A DNA stretch of 64,000 nt from Bacteroidota bacterium (lineage in GTDB: Bacteria; Bacteroidota; Rhodothermia; Rhodothermales; UBA10348). Shown piece by piece: positions 44,813 through 54,689 of the stretch. The position numbers and the translations under genes were made by a program. Position 1 is the stretch's first letter; each line of letters starts with the position of its first letter. The notes beneath the pieces are model-generated. The model did no database searches. It saw only the letters and a list, made by a program, of their open reading frames with translations, and was not told the DNA's origin. The stretch covers positions 1-64,000 of the forward strand of contig JAJCYP010000123.1 of NCBI GenBank assembly GCA_029262855.1, read 5' to 3'.

Positions 44813-45265
44813 ATGGCCTTTACGTTCTCCGACGAAGACATCGCCCGTATCGCATCGGTCCTTGGTGTCGAACCCAAGCGGGATGGCCAACTTGCCCGCT
44901 TCGAACTCTCCGATGAGGACAGCGGTCGGCGCCTCTCGCTGGAAATCAGGCAGTCTCTAACCGTGCCTGAAGGGGCTGGCGAGGGCGTGTCGAATCTGGT
45001 ATCCGTCTACGCGGCCAGTTCCTTCCTGCAGCTTCAGGGATGCACGGGATTTATCGCCAGTCAGGAATTGGGTGAGGTGATCTTCGTGGCGCGGAGCGGC
45101 GAAACCACGAATGGTCTGGTGGTCGAGCAGCTTGCAGGCTGTTCCCTGTACGCGAATGTGGATCCGCGCCTCTTTTCCGCTGACTTCACGCAACTGCCTC
45201 CGGAATTGATCATGAGCAGCGTCGCCCTCTCCATGGCAGAGGATCTCTTCGGAGATCTTGGCTGA
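44813..45265 (+). CDS. Protein of unknown function upstream of ybeY
   Basis: 150 residues. The sequence MAFTFSDEDIARIASVLGV, FELSDEDSGRRLSLEIRQSL, VSVYAASSFLQLQGCTGFIAS and NGLVVEQLAGCSLYANVDPRL suggests an alpha-beta fold with two cysteines, but I recognise no family. The gene overlaps ybeY by 8 bases, so it is probably co-translated with this rRNA processing enzyme and may serve in the same pathway. That link is inference from position only. Confidence 0.6.
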   Translation: MAFTFSDEDIARIASVLGVEPKRDGQLARFELSDEDSGRRLSLEIRQSLTVPEGAGEGVSNLVSVYAASSFLQLQGCTGFIASQELGEVIFVARSGETTNGLVVEQLAGCSLYANVDPRLFSADFTQLPPELIMSSVALSMAEDLFGDLG

Positions 45266-45695
45266 GTCCATCCAGGTCTGGCACACGCACCCGGGCCACT
45301 TCCTTCCCGTGCAGCGGGTACAGGAAATGGTGCGGGGGCTACTCCGTGATGAGCAAGTTGAGCCAGCGTATGTGGGTGTCATCCTCTCGAGAAGGGCGGC
45401 CATCCACGAAATGAATCGGGACTTCCTTCAGCACGATTACCCAACGGACGTGCTGTCCTTCCTGATTGTCGAGGACCGGCGTGCGCTGGAGGGCGAGGTC
45501 TATGTCGATCTGGACATGGCCGCGGAGCGCGCCTCTGAGTTCGGCGAGTCGTTCAGACGGGAGGCCGCGCGCTATGTGGTACACGGCGTCCTCCACCTGG
45601 CCGGTTACGATGATTCCACCCCCGAGGAACGCGCCCGGATGAGCGCGTTGGAAAATCTGTATCTCGGCCGATACTGGGATGGAGGAGGCGGTTGA
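45258..45695 (+). CDS. ybeY: rRNA maturation endoribonuclease YbeY
   Basis: 145 residues starting at a TTG at 45258. Markers: HEMNRDFLQHDYPTDVLSF, GEVYVDLDMA and the metal motif HGVLHLAGYDD (His109, His113). The canonical third ligand His is Asp119 here, as is common in Bacteroidota YbeY. It trims the 16S rRNA 3' end and takes part in ribosome quality control, using zinc. It overlaps its upstream neighbour and is followed by hpf, both connected with ribosome function. Confidence 0.93.
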   Translation: MAESIQVWHTHPGHFLPVQRVQEMVRGLLRDEQVEPAYVGVILSRRAAIHEMNRDFLQHDYPTDVLSFLIVEDRRALEGEVYVDLDMAAERASEFGESFRREAARYVVHGVLHLAGYDDSTPEERARMSALENLYLGRYWDGGGG

Positions 45696-45720
45696 CAACA
45701 CCCCTTCCCGTGCTTATTAG
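45692..45720 (+). promoter_or_regulatory. Putative promoter of hpf
   Basis: TTGACA at 45692-45697, a 17-base spacer and TATTAG at 45715-45720, a sigma70-type arrangement overlapping the ybeY stop codon. It ends 33 bases before the hpf ATG. Confidence 0.4.
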
Positions 45721-45753
45721 AGTCGTAACAGGTCGGAATAAAACTCGCACATC

Positions 45754-46050
45754 ATGCACATCCAGATCACTGCCCGTCAATTCCAAGCCAGCGACCGTCT
45801 CAACGAGTATGCCCGCAAGAAAATCGAGCGGCTCTCACGGTATTATGATGGCATCACTGGCATCCAAGTGATCATGTCCAAGGATGGACAACCCGAGACC
45901 AAGTCCGTAGAAATGAACGCAAGCGTGCACCGCCAGCAACTGGTGGCAAAAGCCGATGGCAAGACGCACGAGGAAGCCGTAGACGAATGCGTCGACCGCC
46001 TCAAGAGGCAGGTGGTCCGATACAAGGACAAGCTCCGCGACAAGCGCTGA
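45754..46050 (+). CDS. hpf: Ribosome hibernation promoting factor (short HPF/RaiA type)
   Basis: 98 residues, the short form without a C-terminal dimerisation domain. The sequence MHIQITARQFQASDRLNEYA, IERLSRYYDGITGIQVIM and the following VEMNASVHRQQLVAKADG, EEAVDECVDRLKRQVVRYKDKLRDK is the standard HPF fold with a basic C-terminal helix. It binds the 30S decoding centre to silence ribosomes when growth stops. It is preceded by a putative promoter, and its stop abuts that of metF on the other strand. Confidence 0.93.
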   Translation: MHIQITARQFQASDRLNEYARKKIERLSRYYDGITGIQVIMSKDGQPETKSVEMNASVHRQQLVAKADGKTHEEAVDECVDRLKRQVVRYKDKLRDKR

Positions 46051-47007
46051 TCAGGCGGTCTCACGGACTGCCCGGACCACCTTGCTGACGTGCTGCGAGG
46101 TGGACATGATATAGAAGTGGAGGTACGGTACGCCGGCTGAAAGCAGGTCGGTGGCCTGGCGTGTCGCCCATTCTATGCCGATGTCCGCTGCGTGTGCATT
46201 GCCCGCGGACTCGATTTCGGCGGCGAGCGCCTCCGGGATTTCCATGTGGAAGGTCCGTGGGAGCGACTGAACCTGCCGCTTGCTGGTGATGATCTTGAGG
46301 CCCGGCACAATGGGTACCGTGATCCCTACGTCCCGGCAGCGCTCGACAAAGTCGAAGTAGTGGCTGTTCTCGAAGAACATCTGGGTCACGACGTATTTGG
46401 CCCCTGCATCCACCTTGCGCTTCAGGTTCAGGATGTCCCAGGTGAGGTTTGGAGCCTCGAAATGCTTCTCGGGATAACCGGCCACGCCCACACAGAAGTC
46501 GGTGGGAGCCGCATCGATCATTTCCTCCAGATAGTGGCCCGCGTTCATTTCCGAGATCTGTGACACCAGATCGATGGCATGCTCATTTCTCGTCCGGTCG
46601 CCGCGGATTGGTTTGCGGAATCCATGGTCATCGCCCCTGAGCGCCATCACGTTCTGGATTCCCAGGTACTGGAGCTCAATCAGCGCGTCTTCGGTCTCCT
46701 CACGGGTGAAACCCTCACAGAGAATGTGGGGCACCATCTCGATCCCAAATCGACCCTTGATGGATGCACAGATCCCCAGCGTCCCCGGTCGTTTCCGCTT
46801 GACGTGCCGCTTCCACGTGCCGTCTGGCTGCTCCTCATAGTAGGCCTGGGCGGCATGCGAGGTGACGTCGATAAACGGCGGATCAAACTCGGTCAGTCCT
46901 TCAACGATGCCCAGAATGTCCTTGAGACTCCCACCCCGCTTGGGTGGTATTATCTCATAAGAGATCAAAGGATTTGACGCCGCTTCCAGCAGGTCAACAA
47001 TTTTCAT
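46051..47007 (-). CDS. metF: Methylenetetrahydrofolate reductase
   Basis: 318 residues. Markers: LISYEIIPPKRGGSL (N-terminal strand with catalytic Glu), FIDVTSHAAQAYYEE, ICASIKGRFGIEMVPHILCEG, NVMALRGDDHGF (FAD-binding Arg-Gly-Asp), YVVTQMFFENSHYFDFVERC and VPIVPGLKIITS. It reduces methylene-THF to methyl-THF with NAD(P)H and FAD, giving the methyl group for methionine. The gene has a divergent partner (the nucleoside phosphorylase-like gene) 60 bases away, and its stop abuts the hpf stop (TGATCA). A methionine-linked link to the lyase at 8638 is possible but remote. Confidence 0.95.
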   Translation of the reverse strand: MKIVDLLEAASNPLISYEIIPPKRGGSLKDILGIVEGLTEFDPPFIDVTSHAAQAYYEEQPDGTWKRHVKRKRPGTLGICASIKGRFGIEMVPHILCEGFTREETEDALIELQYLGIQNVMALRGDDHGFRKPIRGDRTRNEHAIDLVSQISEMNAGHYLEEMIDAAPTDFCVGVAGYPEKHFEAPNLTWDILNLKRKVDAGAKYVVTQMFFENSHYFDFVERCRDVGITVPIVPGLKIITSKRQVQSLPRTFHMEIPEALAAEIESAGNAHAADIGIEWATRQATDLLSAGVPYLHFYIMSTSQHVSKVVRAVRETA

Positions 47008-47067
47008 CGGGACGTCGATTTCGTTTCTTTTCGACCGTGTCCAACACCGCAGACCGCCGCGTGTTCA

Positions 47068-47664
47068 ATGAAAGCCATCATCTTCGCCACACTCGAAGAA
47101 GCCGAACCATTTGTCCAGTCCTACCAGCGTGGCCGCTTCAGTGGTGTCACTGAAGGCGAGACGGTACACGACGATGACCATCTGATTACCATCACGGGGA
47201 TTGGCAAGATCAAGGGAACGCTGCGTACGGAGCGGCTGCTGCGGGAGTACCGGCCTACCGAAATCCTGCACGTTGGTACCTGCATCACGCTGGTAGACAC
47301 CATCAAGGTTGGCACACTCTTCTCCCCCTCTCAGGTCTTCGAAGGGGACCGAATTGAGCTCTCCGCCCCGACGTATCCCCGCATGCCTCTGGCTCGGACA
47401 TTCGACGGCATGGCAACGGGGACACTTGTCACACAGGACCACACAGTCTCCGGCACCCAGGAGCTCACTTACTGGCAGCGAATCGCCGAGGCGTCAGACA
47501 TGACGGGCTATGCGGTAGCCTATGTCGCGGCCACGCACGGCGTGCCCTGTGGCATCGTTAAGGTGGTGTCCGGTCGCATGGGAGAGGATGATCCAAAACT
47601 CCGGAAGACCCTGGACGAGGCGCATGCGATGATCACCACGTTTCTGATCAAACACCTCGGCTAG
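47068..47664 (+). CDS. Nucleoside phosphorylase-like protein
   Basis: 198 residues. The sequence has the PNP/MTA-SAH nucleosidase fold pattern: KAIIFATLEEAEPFV, ITITGIGKIKGTL, ILHVGTCITLVDTIKVGTLF and the closing TGYAVAYVAATHGVPCGIVKVVSGRM. The conserved VGT-C position replaces the usual GSAGG or GTCGG, so substrate specificity cannot be read out. It may hydrolyse or phosphorolyse a purine or thio-nucleoside. Divergent from metF, it might recycle S-adenosyl-homocysteine, but this is conjecture. Its stop codon (CTAG) is shared with the cox gene on the other strand. Confidence 0.75.
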   Translation: MKAIIFATLEEAEPFVQSYQRGRFSGVTEGETVHDDDHLITITGIGKIKGTLRTERLLREYRPTEILHVGTCITLVDTIKVGTLFSPSQVFEGDRIELSAPTYPRMPLARTFDGMATGTLVTQDHTVSGTQELTYWQRIAEASDMTGYAVAYVAATHGVPCGIVKVVSGRMGEDDPKLRKTLDEAHAMITTFLIKHLG

Positions 47665-48068
47665 TGAGTCGCCGGAGGTGGCACCGGCGCGACTGCGGCC
47701 CCTGGGCCGGCGTCCTGGCGCGCCTGTAGCGCAGCTTCAGCCGCGTCCATTTCCATGATCGTGCCCTTGGTGGTGTTCGGCAGGTCACCCCGGAAGGCGG
47801 TGTCCAGGAGCGTGAACGAGAGGAATACAATCACGAAGAGGGCGCCGACGGCGAAGACCAGCGAGTTGACGCGATTGTCGTATTTCAAGGCCATGAAGAA
47901 GCCGACTACAAGTGCGGCCTTCGTGGTGGCTATGAGCATGGCCAGTGGCACGTTGAAAGCGCCGAGATCGAGCCTCGAACTGACCACCGTAAGGATGGTC
48001 AGGAAGATCAATGACCCGAAGACCGTGACCAGCATCCGGGTGGAAGCAACATGATGTCCGTGTGCCAT
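47661..48068 (-). CDS. Cytochrome c oxidase subunit IV
   Basis: 135 residues. Three hydrophobic helices (about residues 14-31, 38-60, 70-90) follow the His-rich N-terminus MAHGHHVASTRM. The pattern of a helical hairpin with FFMALKYDNRVNSLVFAVG and a long Pro/Ala tail is that of the prokaryotic subunit IV (caa3-type CtaF). It stabilises the oxidase in the membrane. It is the last gene of the act-cox block, 3 bases after subunit III, and shares its stop with the convergent nucleoside phosphorylase-like gene. Confidence 0.88.
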   Translation of the reverse strand: MAHGHHVASTRMLVTVFGSLIFLTILTVVSSRLDLGAFNVPLAMLIATTKAALVVGFFMALKYDNRVNSLVFAVGALFVIVFLSFTLLDTAFRGDLPNTTKGTIMEMDAAEAALQARQDAGPGAAVAPVPPPATH

Positions 48069-48071
48069 CGG

Positions 48072-48749
48072 TCAGATCAGGTAAAGCAGTGGGAAAAGGA
48101 AAATCCAGATGATGTCAACCAGGTGCCAGTAGAGCCCTGTGAGTTCAATCGGGGTGTAATACTCGGGAGAAAAATCGCCCTTGAACGAGCGGATGACAAG
48201 CCAGGTGAAAACGCCCATCCCCACCAGAACGTGAAAACCGTGGATGCCCGTCATCACGAAGTAGATGGAGAAGAACTGCGGCAGGAACAGGATATCCGCA
48301 TAGTTGGCCATGTCGTGCCCGTGGTAGTCGCCTACCGGAGCGAAATTGCCGCCGGGAAAGATACCCGCCTCAAACTTGCCGGAGTACTCCACGTACTTGA
48401 TGCCCATGAAAATGGCAGCGCAGAGCAGGGTCAGCAGCAGGTTGATGATCAGCCCCTTGCGATCCCCCCTCTGGATGCGCTGGATTCCGTAGGCCACGGT
48501 GAACGACGAGCCCAAGAGGACCAGGGTGTTGATGCCCCCCAGTTTCCAGTCCAGCAGGTCCGAGGCCGCCTCGAAAACCTCGGGGTGCCACACGCGGTAG
48601 ACCGTATAGGCCACGAACATGCCGCTAAAGAGCAGGATTTCTGTAATCAGGAACAACCACATGCCCATCTTCGCCGCGTCAAACTGCTGGTCTGACGAAA
48701 CGAAGTAGTGCTTCAGGTGGGCGGGTTGTCCGGCTGCAGGTTGCGCCAT
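48072..48749 (-). CDS. Cytochrome c oxidase subunit III
   Basis: 225 residues with about five hydrophobic helices, fewer than the seven of mitochondrial subunit III. Markers: AAKMGMWLFLITEILLFSGMF, VAYTVYRVWHPEVF, LLDWKLGGINTLVLLGSS, TGIHGFHVLVGMGVF and YTPIELTGLYWHLVDIIWIFLFPLLYL. The last two segments include the conserved H-x-H-x3-G and W-H-x2-D-x-W motifs. It supports proton uptake and subunit I stability. It lies 30 bases after subunit I and 3 before subunit IV. Confidence 0.95.
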   Translation of the reverse strand: MAQPAAGQPAHLKHYFVSSDQQFDAAKMGMWLFLITEILLFSGMFVAYTVYRVWHPEVFEAASDLLDWKLGGINTLVLLGSSFTVAYGIQRIQRGDRKGLIINLLLTLLCAAIFMGIKYVEYSGKFEAGIFPGGNFAPVGDYHGHDMANYADILFLPQFFSIYFVMTGIHGFHVLVGMGVFTWLVIRSFKGDFSPEYYTPIELTGLYWHLVDIIWIFLFPLLYLI

Positions 48750-48779
48750 AACTGTTTTGGCCTCCGGGCCGTACTTGGG

Positions 48780-50465
<1,686 letters not shown>

Positions 50466-50492
50466 GTGTGTTTCGGGTGCGGCCGTTAACGG

Positions 50493-51425
50493 CTACTGCA
50501 GCGTCTTGATATAGGCGATGAGTCCGTCCAACTCGCGCGCGCTCAACGACGAGTACGAGGGCGGCATGGCGGGCGGATAGGACTCGACGATCTCGGCGGC
50601 GGGATTCAGAATCGCCTCGCGAAGGTAGTTCTCATCAGCCACGGCACTCGTCCCGTCCTCGAATGGCCGCTCTGCGCCAAACAGCCCTTGGAATGTCGGA
50701 CCCACACCGCGTGAACCGTCCACCGAGTGGCAGGCAGAGCAGTTGTACTGGGTGTAGAGGACCGCGCCCAACTCTTCCGGTGGACGGTCGGCGTTCTGGT
50801 CACCCAGCCACCGCTGGAATTCGGCCTCGGGTTGGGCAATCAACGTTCCAAGCATCGCCGAGTGAGAGGTACCGCAGTACTCGGTACAGTAGACCTGGTA
50901 CTCGCCGGACTCGTCTACCTGAAACCAAATCGACGTGTACCGATTGGGCAGGACGTCGTGCTTTACCCGGAAATCGGGCAGGAAGTAGCTGTGGATTACA
51001 TCCTCAGAACTCATGTTGAGTTTGATGGGCCGACCAATCGGCACATGGATCTCGTTGGGGACCACGACTCCGTTGTCGTACTCGTATTCCCAGTACCACT
51101 GCTTTGCACGGACGGTGATCTCGTAGGAGTCCGGCGGCGCGGCGTACATCTTGACGAATACCTTGAACCCCCAGGTAAAGACGATCAGCACAAGAATCGT
51201 GGGAATCACGATGCTTGCCGTTTCGATCAGTGGACTCGGGTGATGCTCCGGTGGCACATAGGAATGATCCTTGCGCCGGTACTTGACCGCGAAGTAGATG
51301 AGGAATCCGACGACGCCAATGAAGAAGGCAACGCTGATCCAGTAGACGAAATAGAACAGGGCATCAACCTCGGGGGCGATAGTAGACGCCGCCTCGGGAA
51401 GCCATAAGGTCCCGTTCTCTCCCAT
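50493..51425 (-). CDS. Cytochrome c oxidase subunit II with fused cytochrome c (caa3)
   Basis: 310 residues. Two N-terminal helices (about 23-48 and 68-90) precede the CuA domain, whose binuclear centre is CTEYCGTSHSAM (Cys180, Cys184, His188, Met191) plus the upstream His in HSYFLPDF. A C-terminal cytochrome c domain has the heme motif CSACH (Cys229, Cys232, His233) and the axial Met in PPAMPPSY. This fusion defines caa3 oxidases. Electrons from ACIII reach CuA through this heme. There is no lipobox. It is transcribed after SCO (38 bases apart). Confidence 0.95.
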   Translation of the reverse strand: MGENGTLWLPEAASTIAPEVDALFYFVYWISVAFFIGVVGFLIYFAVKYRRKDHSYVPPEHHPSPLIETASIVIPTILVLIVFTWGFKVFVKMYAAPPDSYEITVRAKQWYWEYEYDNGVVVPNEIHVPIGRPIKLNMSSEDVIHSYFLPDFRVKHDVLPNRYTSIWFQVDESGEYQVYCTEYCGTSHSAMLGTLIAQPEAEFQRWLGDQNADRPPEELGAVLYTQYNCSACHSVDGSRGVGPTFQGLFGAERPFEDGTSAVADENYLREAILNPAAEIVESYPPAMPPSYSSLSARELDGLIAYIKTLQ

Positions 51426-51463
51426 GGTTATTCGCTCGAGTTAGCCGCGGAGGTCGCAGCGGT

Positions 51464-52291
51464 TCATGCACTCACCGCCCGGGTGAGTGTGCGCCGTTCC
51501 CGGCGCCAATACAAAAGAAGGGTCCCTCCCAACAGGAGGAGGGTCAGAACACCACCGCCGCGCATCAGATTCCAGGCGTCGGCGACGTAGGAATTGGCGT
51601 CGGGGTCGTAGCGGTAGCAAAACAGAAAGATCTTGTCGGCGGCGCTCCCGACACGCCCCTCGGACGCCTCGACCGTTGCGAGTCGCACATCGCGGGAGTC
51701 GTACGCCATGCCGCGGATGTACCGGGTTATCACGCCGGACCCACTCACGAACATGAGTGCAGCCGGGTGCGCATACTCCTGGGTGTCGTCCATCCATTTG
51801 AACGAAAACCCGACAGCCGAGGCCAGCGCCTGAATACTGTCGTCGGACCCGGTCAGGAAATGCCAGCCGTCGGCGGCCTCTTCGACACCCAGTTGTGTGA
51901 TGTGCCTATCCTTGGCGCGGGCCGCCTGCTCCGGAATCTCCGTAGCCGAAAAGCTGACCGTCACCACGTCAAACTGGTCTCCGGGCGTCCAGCCGTCCTG
52001 CTGGTGAAGGTCCTTCAGTGTCTTCGTGAACTCTGTCAGCATCAAGCTGCAGAGCATCGGACACTCGTGATACACAAAATTGAGCAGGACAGGCGTCTCT
52101 CCGTCGAAGTATGACCCGATCGCAACCTCACGGCCGTTTTTGTCCAGGAACAGCAGGTCCCCAGGGATTTCCTCACCCAATTGCTCCTCGATACCCACGC
52201 CATCGAAGACCGAGGGTAATGAACCCGTGGGCTGCCCGGCGGTCGTGCCAACCAGACATCCGAGGAACGCTATGAGCAGACCTGTCCTCAA
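51464..52291 (-). CDS. SCO1/SenC-family copper chaperone with C-terminal membrane anchor
   Basis: 275 residues. A signal peptide (about residues 1-19) is followed by the thioredoxin fold: DLLFLDKNGREVAIGSYF, VLLNFVYHECPMLCSLML with Cys77 and Cys81, and QEYAHPAALMFVS with His175. These three residues bind Cu(I). Unusually, a C-terminal helix (about 248-262) anchors the protein to the membrane. It delivers copper to the CuA site of the neighbouring coxB. Its start overlaps the stop of the small membrane protein gene by 4 bases. Confidence 0.93.
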   Translation of the reverse strand: MRTGLLIAFLGCLVGTTAGQPTGSLPSVFDGVGIEEQLGEEIPGDLLFLDKNGREVAIGSYFDGETPVLLNFVYHECPMLCSLMLTEFTKTLKDLHQQDGWTPGDQFDVVTVSFSATEIPEQAARAKDRHITQLGVEEAADGWHFLTGSDDSIQALASAVGFSFKWMDDTQEYAHPAALMFVSGSGVITRYIRGMAYDSRDVRLATVEASEGRVGSAADKIFLFCYRYDPDANSYVADAWNLMRGGGVLTLLLLGGTLLLYWRRERRTLTRAVSA

Positions 52292-52629
52292 AGTGACAGT
52301 GTGAGTTCCGTGGTGCCGCCGCTTCCACCGGCCATGACGATTTCCTGCATCGCGCGATCAATCGGGATTCTGTAGATCCCGTTTGCCGCATCGACGACAC
52401 CTGACCCGTTCAGTAGCGCCTGAGCGGCAGCGTTGGTTTCCTTCAGCACCGGATAGCCGGTCGTCTCGATGGCCGTGGTTTCGGCACTTTGCAATTCGCC
52501 GAGGGCAATCTGGACGCCACCGGCAACCACGACCGCGAGTGCGGCCACAATGGCCAGTACCATGCCGAGAATAGACGTAGCCGCGATGCCTTCGGGTTCT
52601 ACGCCAGCGTTGTCAGTCACGTGATCCAT
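52288..52629 (-). CDS. Small ACIII-associated membrane protein (ActG-like candidate)
   Basis: 113 residues. One hydrophobic helix (about residues 19-43) precedes a soluble domain with ETTGYPVLKETNAAAQALL, then GIYRIPIDRAMQEIV. The IPIDRAM-type motif is shared by small proteins at this position in ACIII-caa3 clusters of other bacteria, as I recall it. The gene lies between actF and SCO and overlaps SCO, so it should act in assembly or as a subunit. The identification is inference; no motif proves it. Confidence 0.6.
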   Translation of the reverse strand: MDHVTDNAGVEPEGIAATSILGMVLAIVAALAVVVAGGVQIALGELQSAETTAIETTGYPVLKETNAAAQALLNGSGVVDAANGIYRIPIDRAMQEIVMAGGSGGTTELTLSL

Positions 52630-52760
52630 ACCTGTTCGAGGAATTCAGCCGTCAAACGTACGCCGAGGCTGATGGATTGAAGTCCCTGATGAAGGCATGG
52701 TCAAATCCGGTAGGCGGGCGTTCTACCGGAAATCCCGCGACGAGAGCGCTCAGTTCCGCA

Positions 52761-54023
52761 TCAGGTGTTGCGGAACTTGAGGGAGTAGCCGAGGCGCGGG
52801 TCCTTCTGCGGGACCATGCTGTGCCGGCTAAGCCGGAACACGACAAGGCCCACCAGAATGCCGACAATGCCAATGAGTGCGAGGAAGTCGAGGGGATGCA
52901 CCTGCGCGCGATCGCCATGCAGCACTGGCATCGCGAGCCAGTGGAAGTCGAACCAGTGCATCAGAAGCAGCCAAACTGCCATGAACCCGAGCAGTGGCCG
53001 GAGGCGCTTCGCCCAACGGCCGACCAGGATCACGAACGGCAGAATAAAATGTGCAATCAACAGCGCAGCGCTGTGGGCCTCCCAGCCGTGTGTCAGCCGG
53101 TGACGGTACCATACCGTTTCCTCCGGAAGATTGCCGAACCAGATCAGCATGTACTGGCTGAAGGCGATGTAGGCCCAGAAAATCACGAACCCGAAAAGGA
53201 ACTTGCCCAGGTCCTGATAATGCTCAGTGGTGACGCCCGACATCATGCCACCGGTCTGAAGCGCCATGGACACGACGATCATGAATGCCATGATGGCCAT
53301 GAACGACCCGGCGAAGAAGTACACCCCGAACATGGTGGAGAACCAGTGGGGGTCCAGCGACATCAGGATGTCGTAGCTGGCAAAAGCGGTAGTTATCGCC
53401 ATGAGCGGAAGTCCCCAGGCGCTCGTGACGCGCATACTCTTGGTCTCCGCGATGTCCCCCGTTTCGTCCTGACGGATGGACCGTGTATAGAGTCGATAGG
53501 AGATGAGCGTCCACGCTACAAAATAGAAGGCCAGGCGGCCGAGGAAGAACGGCGTGTTCAGGTATCCTGACTTCCCCGCGAGTACTGCATCAAAGTGAGA
53601 ATTCGCCGGATCCAGCAGGTCGGCATGCGTCCAGTGATACAGGTCGTGCATCCCCAGAAGTATGGGAATGCCCAGAAGCGCCAGGACCGGGAAGGACCAC
53701 ATCAGGGCCTCCGGGATGCGCCGGAATACCACACTCCAGCGCGCCTTGGTCAGGTGCTGGATGATCACGAAGAACAAGGCACCGATGGCCAGGGAGAGTC
53801 CGTACGCCCAGGCAATGAGGTACGAAAAGTAGAACTGCTGGTGATCCTCGCCGGTCAACCCCACGGCAATGGTGGCCACCAGCGCAATCACTCCGATCCC
53901 GAGCGGCACCGTCCAGGCCATGGATGAGCCCGTGAACTGGTAGCGACTCTCGGCGCCGTCGCCGGTGGGGCGAATCGGGTCGAAGAGCCAGACCAGCGGA
54001 TTACTGGAACGAATAGTCGCCAT
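52761..54023 (-). CDS. actF: Alternative complex III subunit ActF (quinone-binding, NrfD-like)
   Basis: 420 residues with about ten hydrophobic helices. The sequence includes WTVPLGIGVIALVATIAVGL, FSYLIAWAYGLSLAIGALFF, WSFPVLALLGIPIL and DLYHWTHAD near the quinone site, LMSLDPHWFSTMFGVYFFAGS and SQYMLIWFGNLPEETVWY, all diagnostic of the ActF (quinol:cytochrome c oxidoreductase quinone-binding subunit 2) family. Homologous to ActC but diverged. It probably conducts protons. It lies 131 bases after the small membrane protein gene and 9 before actE. Confidence 0.93.
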   Translation of the reverse strand: MATIRSSNPLVWLFDPIRPTGDGAESRYQFTGSSMAWTVPLGIGVIALVATIAVGLTGEDHQQFYFSYLIAWAYGLSLAIGALFFVIIQHLTKARWSVVFRRIPEALMWSFPVLALLGIPILLGMHDLYHWTHADLLDPANSHFDAVLAGKSGYLNTPFFLGRLAFYFVAWTLISYRLYTRSIRQDETGDIAETKSMRVTSAWGLPLMAITTAFASYDILMSLDPHWFSTMFGVYFFAGSFMAIMAFMIVVSMALQTGGMMSGVTTEHYQDLGKFLFGFVIFWAYIAFSQYMLIWFGNLPEETVWYRHRLTHGWEAHSAALLIAHFILPFVILVGRWAKRLRPLLGFMAVWLLLMHWFDFHWLAMPVLHGDRAQVHPLDFLALIGIVGILVGLVVFRLSRHSMVPQKDPRLGYSLKFRNT

Positions 54024-54032
54024 GGATACGAA

Positions 54033-54689
54033 CTATTTGGCCGAGCTGGCGCCGGCGGATGGTGGTGAACTGGACGCCATTCCGGTGCCCTGCGCGTACT
54101 GACTGCGCTGAAGCGCCCGGATGTACGCGGTGATGGCCCAGCGATCGGCAATCGGGATCTGCTGCGCGTAGCCCGGCATGCTCCGGACGCCGTTCGAGAT
54201 CACGTCAAACAGGTAGCCGTCTGGCACGGCCCGCATCGCATCGGCATGGTAGGTCGGCGCGGGCACATACCCGTAGTTGCCGGTCATGATGATTCCCTTG
54301 CCGTCGCCGGCATCGCCGTGACAGACCGAGCAGAAGATCTCGTAACGCTCCTGACCACGCTCCATAAATTCGGCGGTCAGACCCACCGGGTTGGCGGCCA
54401 CGAAAGCGCCTGCGGCATCACGGCCGAAATGGAAGGCGGTGTCCTCGCGGAGAAAGCCTCGGGCCACCGTCCCCGCAACGGGCGGCCTCATGGCCCGGCC
54501 ATCGGCGAAGAAATCGTTCCGCTCCTGCGGGTCAAATCGTTCCTGCCAGTCCATATTGGGGTTGATATGGATCGGTGGCGCATCGCTGGCGTCTCCGCGG
54601 CAACCCGTCAGGACCACCACGACAACCACGGCCGTCAGGGAACGCATTGCAATCATCGAAAACGTAGTAGGAAGTGAACCCGGCATCAT
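54033..54689 (-). CDS. actE: Alternative complex III subunit ActE (monoheme cytochrome c)
   Basis: 218 residues. A lipoprotein signal with LTGC at residues 27-30 suggests anchoring to the membrane; starts at 54656 or 54647 would give a shorter signal of the same kind. The single c-type heme motif is CSVCHG (Cys120, Cys123, His124), with Met in the SMPGY segment as the likely distal ligand. It takes electrons from the pentaheme ActA or the Fe-S part toward the oxidase. The ATG at 54689 follows the actD stop directly. Confidence 0.93.
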   Translation of the reverse strand: MMPGSLPTTFSMIAMRSLTAVVVVVVLTGCRGDASDAPPIHINPNMDWQERFDPQERNDFFADGRAMRPPVAGTVARGFLREDTAFHFGRDAAGAFVAANPVGLTAEFMERGQERYEIFCSVCHGDAGDGKGIIMTGNYGYVPAPTYHADAMRAVPDGYLFDVISNGVRSMPGYAQQIPIADRWAITAYIRALQRSQYAQGTGMASSSPPSAGASSAK

